Source of the DNA: Kribbella italica
GTDB taxonomy: Bacteria; Actinomycetota; Actinomycetes; Propionibacteriales; Kribbellaceae
Assembly (NCBI RefSeq): GCF_014205135.1
Contig: NZ_JACHMY010000001.1
Span: 6,510,001 to 6,574,000 of the forward strand
Direction of reading: 5' to 3'
DNA: 64,000 nt
A program made the translations under genes and the position numbers. Below are positions 19,218-26,496 of the stretch, one piece after another (within the stretch, counting starts at the first letter, position 1; the number at the start of each line of letters is the position of its first letter). A model generated the notes under the pieces. It saw only the letters and a list, made by a program, of their open reading frames with translations. It searched no databases and was not told the DNA's origin.

Positions 19218-19901
19218 GTGAGCAGGAGCCCGATCTACCGCGAGGCCCAGGTCAAGCTGCGCGACTTCATCAAGTCCCGCGACCTCGGCCCCGGCGACCG
19301 GCTTCCTGCCGAGGCCGTCCTGGCCGCCGAGCTGGGCGTCAGCCGTCTTTCGTTGCGTGAGGCAACAAGAAGCCTGCAGACCCTGGGCGTGATCGAGGCC
19401 CAGCACGGCAACGGCCTGTTCGTGTCGACGTTCTCCTTCCGTCCGCTGATCGAGCAACTCCCGTACGGACTGGCCGCGCCCGGTATGGCACTGGAGGAGA
19501 TCCTCACCGCCCGCGAGGCGATGGAGGTCGGCCTGATGCCGGCGGTCGCCCGCCGCCCCGACAGCGAAGAGCTGGCGGAGTGCACCCGCCTGGCCGGCAA
19601 GATGGCCGAGCTCGAAGCCGCCGGCCAGGAGACGATCGAGGTCGACCGGGCCTTCCACCTCACCCTCTACAAGGGTTTGCAGAACCCGCTCGTCGACAAC
19701 CTGATCGAGCTCTTCTGGGAGATCTTCGTCCGCCTCGGCGACGCCATCCCCGCCCCCACCGAGGCCGGCCGCGCCGCGGTCCACCTCCGCATCGTCGAGG
19801 CCCTGCAGTCCGGCGAACCCCTCGAAGCAGTCCAACGCATGCAAGACCACTTCAACGACGTAAGAGTCCGAGCAGCCATGCTCCGCGACGCCTCCGAATA
19901 A
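19218..19901 (+). CDS. GntR/FCD-family regulator, probable sialic acid regulator
   Basis: A 227-residue FadR-subfamily regulator. Residues 1-75 form a GntR winged helix (GDRLPAEAVLAAELGVSRLS, LREATRSLQTLGVIEAQHGN); residues 90-220 form an all-helical FCD ligand domain with metal-binding type residues in DRAFHLTLYKGLQNP and HLRIVEAL. E. coli NanR belongs to the same subfamily. GTG 19218 has GGAGGG upstream, and the gene follows nanA by 3 bp, so it is co-transcribed with the transport genes. It probably represses via the palindrome at 15290-15304, making the operon autoregulated; effector binding is inferred. Confidence 0.87.
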   Translation: MSRSPIYREAQVKLRDFIKSRDLGPGDRLPAEAVLAAELGVSRLSLREATRSLQTLGVIEAQHGNGLFVSTFSFRPLIEQLPYGLAAPGMALEEILTAREAMEVGLMPAVARRPDSEELAECTRLAGKMAELEAAGQETIEVDRAFHLTLYKGLQNPLVDNLIELFWEIFVRLGDAIPAPTEAGRAAVHLRIVEALQSGEPLEAVQRMQDHFNDVRVRAAMLRDASE

Positions 19902-20117
19902 CCCCGCCGCACCTCCGCCCCGTCCCGCCCCGCTTCCGCCCCCGGCCCCGCATCCGCTTCCGGCCCGCCCGCCTCCGCCCGCTCCCCTCGACCCCCCCAA
20001 CTCTTCTTTTGCTCTTCCCGGCCGCCGCGGCCTCAGCCCCCGCGACCTCCCCGGCCGCATCCCCACCCACCCCAACCCAGAGATCAGATATCAGACCTAC
20101 GCCGTGAGGACACCCCC
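19902..20117. other. pyrimidine-rich intergenic tract with a copy of a 42-bp dispersed repeat
   Basis: This 216-bp gap is strongly skewed to C and T on the plus strand over about 180 bp. Within it, 20018-20059 matches 29152-29193 at 40 of 42 bases; the second copy is inside a coding sequence. The 3' end holds the operator-like sequence described separately. No convincing small gene or terminator hairpin was seen. Confidence 0.6.
20083..20096 (+). promoter_or_regulatory. operator-like sequence upstream of the sialidase gene
   Basis: ATCAGATATCAGAC shares ATCAGATATC and the following GAC with the palindrome at 15290-15304 (ATCAGATATCTGAC there). Its left arm is shortened by two bases, so it is a weaker, imperfect site. 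It lies 22 bp before the sialidase ATG. The same GntR/FCD regulator may bind both. No clear -35/-10 pair was recognised. Confidence 0.5.
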
Positions 20118-21284
20118 ATGCACCTCTCCCGTACCGTCCTGCCCCTAGCCCTGGCTCTCACCCTGGCGACCACGCTGACCGCCGGCGCAACACCCGCCGA
20201 CAAAGGCAAATGCCAGGAGTCCACCCCCTTCAAGTCCGGCGTCGGCGGCTACGCGTCGTACCGCATCCCCGCCGTCGTGAAAGCCAAGGACACCCTCCTC
20301 GCCTTCGCCGAAGGCCGCCGCGGTGGCTCGAGCGACACCGGCGACATCGACATCGTCCTGCGTCACTCCACCGACGGCGGCTGCACCTGGGGACCCCAAC
20401 AGGTCGTCACCGACCAGGGCACCAACACCATCGGCAACCCCGCCCCCGTCGTCGACCCGAAGACCGGCGACGTCGTCCTGCTCAGCGTCCGCAACGGCCC
20501 GGTCAGCGAAGCCCAGATCCTCCGCGGCGAAGCGAGCGCCGAAGACACCCGACGAGTCTTCCTCCAACGCAGCACCGACCACGGCCGCACCTTCTCCGCC
20601 CCGGCCGAGATCACCGCCACCACCAAGCTCGACAACTGGCGCTGGTACGCGACCACCCCCGGCCACGCGATCGCCCTGAGATCAGGGCGTCTCGTCGTCC
20701 CCGCCAACCACTCCATCGCCCCGCCGGCCGGCTCGACCGACACCGGCGCCGAGGCCAAGTACTACGGCGGCCACAGCCTGTACTCCGACGACGGCGGCCG
20801 CACCTGGCAGATCGGGTACGTCGACGACAACCCCGACGGCTACCTCAACGTCAACGAGTCGACCGCCGCCCAGCTCCCCGACGGCCGCGTCTACTTCAAC
20901 ACCCGCGAGCACAACGGCACCGCCCCCGGCACGAGAGCCGACGCCTACTCCTCCGACGGCGGCAAGACCCTCGACAAGCCGTTCCGCCCCCAGGCCACGC
21001 TCATCGGCCCGGTCGTCCAGGCCAGCGTCCTCGCCGTCGGCAACACCCTCCTGTACTCCGGCCCCGCCGACCCGGCCGCCCGCGCCGCGATGACGATCCG
21101 CACGAGCAAGGACCAAGGCGTCACCTGGCAGTCGTCCCTCGCCATCTCCGGCCTCCCCGCGGCGTACTCGGACCTGGTCTCCCTCGACCGCGGCACCATC
21201 GGCCTGCTCTACGAAACCGGTGACTTCAGCGCCAACGAAACCATCACCTTCCGCCGCATCCCCCTGAAGGACCTGGACCGATGA
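20118..21284 (+). CDS. secreted exo-alpha-sialidase
   Basis: A 388-residue GH33-type sialidase that removes terminal sialic acid from glycoconjugates outside the cell. A Sec signal peptide (MHLSRTVLPLALALTLATTL, cleavage near ATPA) precedes the six-bladed propeller. The arginine-triad motif YRIP is at residues 48-51, FAEGR follows at about 62-66, and five Asp boxes are visible: STDGGCTWG, STDHGRTFS, SDDGGRTWQ, SSDGGKTLD and SKDQGVTWQ. Length equals the catalytic domain only, with no carbohydrate-binding module or cell-wall anchor. The stop overlaps the mutarotase start (ATGA). Probable operator at 20083-20096. Confidence 0.92.
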   Translation: MHLSRTVLPLALALTLATTLTAGATPADKGKCQESTPFKSGVGGYASYRIPAVVKAKDTLLAFAEGRRGGSSDTGDIDIVLRHSTDGGCTWGPQQVVTDQGTNTIGNPAPVVDPKTGDVVLLSVRNGPVSEAQILRGEASAEDTRRVFLQRSTDHGRTFSAPAEITATTKLDNWRWYATTPGHAIALRSGRLVVPANHSIAPPAGSTDTGAEAKYYGGHSLYSDDGGRTWQIGYVDDNPDGYLNVNESTAAQLPDGRVYFNTREHNGTAPGTRADAYSSDGGKTLDKPFRPQATLIGPVVQASVLAVGNTLLYSGPADPAARAAMTIRTSKDQGVTWQSSLAISGLPAAYSDLVSLDRGTIGLLYETGDFSANETITFRRIPLKDLDR

Positions 21285-22504
21285 GCGCTTCGACGAGCAC
21301 CCGGCGCCCGGCCCGCCGCAGCTTGCTGGCCGCCGGCCTCGCCACCGCGACGGCCCCGCTCCTCGCCCCCTCCACCGCACACGCGACCCCGGCACCCGGC
21401 ACAGCCGGGTCGCCCGGCACCTGGACGCGCCTCCCCGACCTCCCGCCGAACCGCGTCGATTGGCACCCCGCCATCCCCGTCGCCAAGCCCTACTGGACCC
21501 AACTAGGCCTGGCCGGCCCGATCGCCGGCTCACACCGCGGCCACCTCCTGGTCGGCGGCGGCGCCAACTTCCCCGAACCGGCGCTCACTTCGAACCGCCC
21601 CACCACGCTCGGCAAGGTCTACTGGAACGAGCTCTTCACCCTGAGCCCCGGCGCCACCCGCTGGTCGGACCCGATCCAGCTCCCCGACGCCATCGCCTAC
21701 TCGGCCTGCCTCAGCACCCCGTACGGCGTACTGGTGATCGGCGGCGAAGGCTACCGAGGCGGCCCGAACGCGACCGCCCTCAAGCCCGCCGACAAGTTCG
21801 CCGACGTCGTCCTCCTCCAGCCGAACGGCACCCGTCGCGACCTCCCACCCCTACCGCGGCCCACGTCGTACGCCGTCGCCGGCCTCGTCGGCACGACTGT
21901 TTATGTTGCCGAAGGCCCCGATTTCTACGCCCTCGACCTCGCCAACCTCTCCCGAGGCTGGAAAGCCCTGCCCCCATGGCCCGGCCCACCCCGCACCGTT
22001 GCCGTCGGCACCGCGGCCCACGGCAACTTCTACCTCCTCAGCGGCCGTTCCCAAGCCGCGGACAAGTCGTGGACGTTCCATAAGGACGCCTACGCCTACG
22101 ACCCCAGGCGATCCCGCTGGACCCGCCTCCCCGACCTCCCCTTCTGCGTCACCGCGGGCCAAGCCCACCCCACCCGCAAGGGCCTCCTCGTCCTGGGCGG
22201 CGACAAGGACATCACCCGCTGGAACAAGATCCAGCACCACACCGCCCTCCGCGACGCCGCTCCCGTGGGTTCCCCCGCGTGGACCGAGCACCAGAACGTC
22301 ATCACCTGGATCTACGACCACCACACCGGCTTCAACACCGAGCTCCTCCAGTACGAAGCCAACCGCTGGACCACCACCGGCCATTTCCCCGGCCCGTCCC
22401 AAGTCACCACCCCCGCCGTCCCCCACACCAACGGCTTGACCCTGATCACCGGCGAAATCCGCCCCGGCATCCGCACCCCCACCACCTGGCACCTCCGCCT
22501 GTGA
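21281..22504 (+). CDS. NanM-like kelch mutarotase with Tat signal
   Basis: A 407-residue kelch-type beta-propeller protein of the cyclically permuted mutarotase group, relatives of E. coli NanM, which speeds interconversion of alpha- and beta-Neu5Ac. A twin-arginine signal (RRPARRSLLAAGLATATAPL, ending near AHA) exports it. Kelch-like blades include GHLLVGGGANFPEP, YGVLVIGGEGYRGG, NFYLLSGRSQA and GLLVLGGDKDI. Translation is coupled to the sialidase through ATGA at 21281-21284, which supports a role right after sialidase action. Tat export of this protein next to a Sec-exported sialidase is notable. No enzyme assay evidence; a structural kelch role is the alternative. Confidence 0.83.
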   Translation: MSASTSTRRPARRSLLAAGLATATAPLLAPSTAHATPAPGTAGSPGTWTRLPDLPPNRVDWHPAIPVAKPYWTQLGLAGPIAGSHRGHLLVGGGANFPEPALTSNRPTTLGKVYWNELFTLSPGATRWSDPIQLPDAIAYSACLSTPYGVLVIGGEGYRGGPNATALKPADKFADVVLLQPNGTRRDLPPLPRPTSYAVAGLVGTTVYVAEGPDFYALDLANLSRGWKALPPWPGPPRTVAVGTAAHGNFYLLSGRSQAADKSWTFHKDAYAYDPRRSRWTRLPDLPFCVTAGQAHPTRKGLLVLGGDKDITRWNKIQHHTALRDAAPVGSPAWTEHQNVITWIYDHHTGFNTELLQYEANRWTTTGHFPGPSQVTTPAVPHTNGLTLITGEIRPGIRTPTTWHLRL

Positions 22505-22530
22505 CTTGCCCACCCGGGTAGACCGGTGAC

Positions 22531-23055
22531 GTGCCCCCACCAACCCTCATAGCCATCACCGGCCTACCCGCCACCGGCAAATCCACCGCCGCCGACCAGT
22601 TGGCCCGCGACCTGTCCACCCCCGCCTTCTCCGGCGACTGGCTCCTCGGCGCCCTCAAACCCCACGGCGTACTGACAGGCCTGGACCGCCCCACCCTGCT
22701 CGCCATGTACTACGACCTGCTCACCACCCTGATCACCCGCCAACTCATGCTCGGCCAGTCCGCCATCGTCGACTGCCTGATCAACGACGCCACCGCCACC
22801 CGCTGGCAGACCCTGGCCACCCAGCACGACGCCCGCGCCCTGATCGTCGAGTGCATCTGCCCCGACGAACCAGAACACCACCGCCGCCTCACCACCCGCC
22901 GCCGCAACATCCCCGGCTGGCACGAGGTCCCCTGGCCCCACGTCGAACGCATGCGCACCGAGTACCCACCCCTCACCGTCCCCCACCTGACCCTGAACGC
23001 GCTCAACCCCGTCGAGGAAAACCTCGTCCGCCTCCACCAGGCACTTGCCGACTGA
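22531..23055 (+). CDS. AAA-type small-molecule kinase (P-loop)
   Basis: A 174-residue P-loop kinase-like protein. The Walker A motif ITGLPATGKSTAADQLARD is at residues 8-26, and AIVDCLINDATATRWQTLA may hold the Walker B acid and substrate site; the lid region is rich in Arg (HHRRLTTRRRNIPG). Similar short proteins phosphorylate antibiotics, nucleosides or sugars, but I cannot assign a substrate. GTG 22531 follows the mutarotase gene by 26 bp on the same strand. It may be part of the sialidase transcript, though the link is only positional. The end is convergent with the YhgE-type gene. Confidence 0.7.
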   Translation: MPPPTLIAITGLPATGKSTAADQLARDLSTPAFSGDWLLGALKPHGVLTGLDRPTLLAMYYDLLTTLITRQLMLGQSAIVDCLINDATATRWQTLATQHDARALIVECICPDEPEHHRRLTTRRRNIPGWHEVPWPHVERMRTEYPPLTVPHLTLNALNPVEENLVRLHQALAD

Positions 23056-23074
23056 ACGGTCGGCTCTCGCTCGG

Positions 23075-25138
23075 CTAGAGGGCGATTTCCGGCTGGAGTT
23101 TCTTGGCTACCCAGACGCGTTGCTTGCGAGCTGCGAGGGTTGAGGCGAGCAGGGCGGCGAGCAGCCAGGCGGTCAGGACGAGGAGGTCCTTGCCGAGGGA
23201 GACGCCGGGGCCGCCGTACATGAGATGCCGTACGCCGTCGATCGCGTAGCTCATCGGTAGCACGTGGTGGAAGACGTACAGAGGTGCGGGGATCGTCTGC
23301 CACGGGAACGTGCCGCCGGCGCTGACGAGCTGGATGACCATCAGGACCAGGCCGAGGAACTTGCCGATGGCACCGAACCAGGCCGACAGGGCGTGCAGGA
23401 TCGCGACGAACGTGATCGACGTCAGCATCAGGAACCCGGCGGTGAGCCACGGGTGGGTGGCGTCGATGCCGAGGCCGATGATCACGACGGTGAAGACCAG
23501 GGCGGCCTGGATCGCGCCGAAGAGGGCGGGCGGGAGCCAGCCGCCGAGCGCGACGCGGAGCGGGGACTGCAGCGCGGCCAGGCCGCGCGGCGACAGCGGC
23601 CGGACGAGCAGGAACAGCACGTACGCGCCGATCCAGCAGGACAGGCTGAGGAAGAACGGCGCGAGTCCGGCGCCGTAGCTGTCGGCGGTCGCCTGCGAGG
23701 TGTTCTTCAGGCCGACCGGCGCGCCGAGCGTTTCGGCGACGGCCTTGCGAGCCTCAGGCGACGGGTCGGGAATCTGCTTCGCGCCGTTGGTGAGTGCGGT
23801 GTTGAGCTGGGTCGCCCCGGTCTTCAGCTTGTTGACGCCCGTCGCCAGGCCGTTGACACCGGTCAGCAGCTGTCCCTGCCCGGTCACGGCCTGCTGCTCA
23901 CCGGTCGCGAGCTGCGCGGCGCCCGTCTGCAGCTGGCCGACGCCCGTCTTCAGCTGTGTGGCACCGGTGTTGACCTTCGCAGCGCCAGCAGCCGCGCTGC
24001 TGATGCCCGACGTGAGCGCCGGCGTCGCGGAGCTCAGCGCCGCCGCGCCGTTGGACACCTTCCGCGCACCGGTCGCCAGCTGGTTGAGCTGCTTCGAGGT
24101 CGACTGGATCTTGGTGTTCGCCGTGACGACCGGCGTCCGCAGCTTGGCGGTCTCGGCCAGGACCTGGTTGATCTGCGCCTGCGTGAACCCCTGCTGCTTC
24201 AGCCGCTGCGCGAGCCCGGCGTCGAGCGTGGTCAGGTCGGTCAGCAGCGTGCTCGACGCGGTCGCCACCTGCCGGCCGACGTCCGCGATCTTCTCGTTGC
24301 CATCGGCAACTTGATCCGCACCGGTGGCCAGCTGCTTGGTCTGCGCCGGCAAGCCGGCCGTCTTCGTCTTCAAGGTCCCGAGCCCGCTGCTCAGCTGCCC
24401 AGCGCCCGTTGCCAGCTCGCCGGCGCCCTTACCCGCAGAGGTCAGCCCGGTCGACAGCTTGGTCGCTCCGGCCGACAGCTGCTTCTGCGCGGTGTTCAGC
24501 TGCGTCGCCCCGGTCTGCAGCTTGATCACACCGGTGTTCGCCGACGTCAGCCCGCTCTGGAGCTGGCCCGCGCCGGTCGCCGCCTGGCTGATCTGCCCGT
24601 GGATCGTGCTGAACCCGGCCAGGAGTTTCGAGGCCGCCGTCTCGCTCACCTGCGCCGCGACGGTCTTGGTCACCTGCGCGACGACCTGGTTCGCGATCGT
24701 GTGCGCGAGGTAGTTGTTCGCGTCGTTCGTGGTCAGCTCGAGCATCGCCTGCCGCGGCGTGAACTCCGCGCTCGACGCGAGATCCGCCGAGAACGTCTTC
24801 GGCAGCACCAGCGCGAACTCGTACCGCCCGTCCGACACCCCCGCCGTCGCCTCCGCCCGGTCGACCCGGTGCCAGTCGAAGCTCTTCGAGTTCACCAGTT
24901 CGTCGGCGACCTGCGGCCCGACCGCGAGCTTCTCGCCAGTCGACAGCTTCGTGCCCGTGTCCTCGACGACGACCGCGGTCGGGACCTTGTCGAGCCGCCC
25001 GTACGGGTCGTGGTTCGCGTACAGGTACAGCCCGCCGTACAGCATCGGGACGCACAGCAGCGCCACCACCGCGAGCTTCGGCAACCGCCCCGCGGTCAGC
25101 CGACGCAGTTCGCTCAGGGCCATCCGGACGGCGGTCAT
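23075..25138 (-). CDS. YhgE/Pip-type membrane protein (phage infection protein-like)
   Basis: A 687-residue membrane protein of the YhgE/Pip group (ABC-2 superfamily). One helix lies at residues 20-40 (KLAVVALLCVPMLYGGLYLY), followed by an extracellular region of about 430 residues with many repeats of the type LxTGATQLNTA / LSAGATKLSTG that should form long coiled coils. Five or six helices fill the C-terminal 200 residues. Lactococcal Pip is a phage receptor and EsaA-like relatives join type VII secretion machines; the role here is unknown. ATG 25138 overlaps the stop of the ABC-like partner gene. A TetR gene diverges just beyond. Confidence 0.85.
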   Translation of the reverse strand: MTAVRMALSELRRLTAGRLPKLAVVALLCVPMLYGGLYLYANHDPYGRLDKVPTAVVVEDTGTKLSTGEKLAVGPQVADELVNSKSFDWHRVDRAEATAGVSDGRYEFALVLPKTFSADLASSAEFTPRQAMLELTTNDANNYLAHTIANQVVAQVTKTVAAQVSETAASKLLAGFSTIHGQISQAATGAGQLQSGLTSANTGVIKLQTGATQLNTAQKQLSAGATKLSTGLTSAGKGAGELATGAGQLSSGLGTLKTKTAGLPAQTKQLATGADQVADGNEKIADVGRQVATASSTLLTDLTTLDAGLAQRLKQQGFTQAQINQVLAETAKLRTPVVTANTKIQSTSKQLNQLATGARKVSNGAAALSSATPALTSGISSAAAGAAKVNTGATQLKTGVGQLQTGAAQLATGEQQAVTGQGQLLTGVNGLATGVNKLKTGATQLNTALTNGAKQIPDPSPEARKAVAETLGAPVGLKNTSQATADSYGAGLAPFFLSLSCWIGAYVLFLLVRPLSPRGLAALQSPLRVALGGWLPPALFGAIQAALVFTVVIIGLGIDATHPWLTAGFLMLTSITFVAILHALSAWFGAIGKFLGLVLMVIQLVSAGGTFPWQTIPAPLYVFHHVLPMSYAIDGVRHLMYGGPGVSLGKDLLVLTAWLLAALLASTLAARKQRVWVAKKLQPEIAL

Positions 25139-25824
25139 GCCTGGTCCTCGTCTTCCTCGATCGTCTCGGGTGCGACCTTCAACGGCTCGACCTTCACCGG
25201 GTCGGGCTGGTTCACCGCACCCATCTGCGCAGCCGGTACGCCGAGCAACCGCGCCGACGCGTCCGCACACGTCACCAGCACCGCGTAACCGCGCGACGCC
25301 AGCTCCTTCCCCACGCCGTACCAGCTGTGCGGATCCCCGCCGAACCGGTCCGGCATCGTCAGGATCACCACGTTGACCTCGGGCCGTGCGACCGTCAGCT
25401 CCGCCAGCAGCCGCGTCCGTACGTCGACCGGCAGGTGCTCGAACCGCGTGTCCGCGTGCTCGGCCGCCTCGTGCGACTCCAGCCAGGCCTGCACGGCCTT
25501 CCCGCCGGCCTTCCGCCCGGCGATCGCGAGCTCCTCGCCGACCACGGACTTCACCGGCAGTGCGTCGTCCGGCTCGGTGATGCCCGGCGCGTCGACCACG
25601 GCCACGCGCCTTCGCAGTACGGCGAGATCGCCCTTGCCGTCGAGCTTCACCTCGCCGCCGTCGGGCACGAGCCGCCCGGAGAGCGCAAGCGACGCCGCGA
25701 CGTGGCCGGGCCCCGGGTAGCCGGTCAGCAGCACCAGCTCGTGATCGCTGACGTCGACCGACGTCGCGTCCAGCAGTGGCGCGTGCGGACCGCGCACGCT
25801 GATCGCGTAAGCCCTGAGCTGCAT
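25135..25824 (-). CDS. ABC-ATPase-like protein with degenerate motifs, partner of YhgE/Pip protein
   Basis: A 229-residue protein that looks like an ABC ATPase by outline (VSDHELVLLTGYPGPGHVAA, LSGRLVPDGGEVKLDG) but has lost the catalytic motifs. The Walker A lysine is replaced (GYPGPGHVA instead of GxxGxGKS/T), the LSGGQ region reads HLPVDVRTR, and Walker B reads VVILTMPD without the usual DEP. It probably cannot hydrolyse ATP. The last 30 residues are acidic (ETIEEDEDQA). The 4-bp overlap with the YhgE/Pip gene suggests a stable complex in which it is a structural or sensor subunit. Its start is divergent from TetR. Confidence 0.7.
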   Translation of the reverse strand: MQLRAYAISVRGPHAPLLDATSVDVSDHELVLLTGYPGPGHVAASLALSGRLVPDGGEVKLDGKGDLAVLRRRVAVVDAPGITEPDDALPVKSVVGEELAIAGRKAGGKAVQAWLESHEAAEHADTRFEHLPVDVRTRLLAELTVARPEVNVVILTMPDRFGGDPHSWYGVGKELASRGYAVLVTCADASARLLGVPAAQMGAVNQPDPVKVEPLKVAPETIEEDEDQA

Positions 25825-25849
25825 CGCTGTGACCCCGTCCCGAAACTCA

Positions 25850-25880
25850 ATACGTTTGTGTATCCAATACAGAACTGTAT
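25850..25880. promoter_or_regulatory. two tandem TetR-type operators
   Basis: ATAC-GTTTGT-GTAT at 25850-25863 and ATAC-AGAACT-GTAT at 25867-25880 have identical 4-bp arms and 6-bp spacers. Both are embedded in the frame AATAC-N7-ATCC repeated every 17 bp. They fill most of the 66-bp interval between the divergent ABC-like and TetR genes. Two dimers could bind cooperatively. Binding by the adjacent TetR is inferred. Confidence 0.65.
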
Positions 25881-25890
25881 CCTACTGATC

Positions 25891-26496
25891 ATGGAAACCC
25901 CGAAGCGCCGCCGTTCAGCCACCCGGGCCCGCCTGCTCGAGGGCGCGCTGGAGGTGTTCGCCGAGCGCGGGTTCCACGGCGCCGCGGTCGAGGACATCTG
26001 CGAGCGCGCCGGGTTCACCCGCGGCGCCTTCTACTCGAACTTCGGCTCCAAGGACGAGCTGGTCCTGGCGCTGTTCGAGGCGATGACCGATCGCCTGCTG
26101 GAGCAGATCACCGCGCTGCTGCCGGAACTGGCGACCCAGCCGGGCACGCTGCTCGACGCCGTACTCGGCCTGCTGGACGACGCCGCGCCCGATCAGCGGC
26201 AGTGGCACCTGATCTCCACGGAGTTCACTCTGCACGCGCTGCGCAGTCCCGAGGCGGCCGACGCGCTGATCCGGCAGCGCACGGTCTTCCGTCAACGTCT
26301 GACCGAGCTGGTCGAGGAGATCACCCGGACCGGCGACCTACGCCTGAGCGTGCCCGCCGATCAGTTCGTGCGCCTGGTGATCGCCGTGCACGAGGGCGCG
26401 CGCGCCCAGAGCCTGCTCGAACCGGACGCCGTACCGGCCGGCTCGCTCGAGCACACGTTCTTGCCGATGGTGCTGGACGCGGTCAGCCGACCTTGA
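25891..26496 (+). CDS. TetR-family regulator
   Basis: A 201-residue TetR regulator. The N-terminal helix-turn-helix reads RARLLEGALEVFAERGFHGA and EDICERAGFTRGAFYSNFGS, a textbook TetR match; the C-terminal part is the ligand and dimer domain. It diverges from the ABC-like/YhgE pair and has two operator candidates in the intergenic interval, so it probably represses that pair and itself. ATG 25891 is used; the longer open frame upstream crosses the operators and the divergent gene. Its 3' end overlaps the convergent oxidoreductase gene by 14 bp. Confidence 0.9.
   Translation: METPKRRRSATRARLLEGALEVFAERGFHGAAVEDICERAGFTRGAFYSNFGSKDELVLALFEAMTDRLLEQITALLPELATQPGTLLDAVLGLLDDAAPDQRQWHLISTEFTLHALRSPEAADALIRQRTVFRQRLTELVEEITRTGDLRLSVPADQFVRLVIAVHEGARAQSLLEPDAVPAGSLEHTFLPMVLDAVSRP

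Noticed and set aside
19852..20107. Small open frames over the pyrimidine-rich gap
   Set aside because: Composition is biased without conserved-looking protein or ribosome site; they arise from the base skew.
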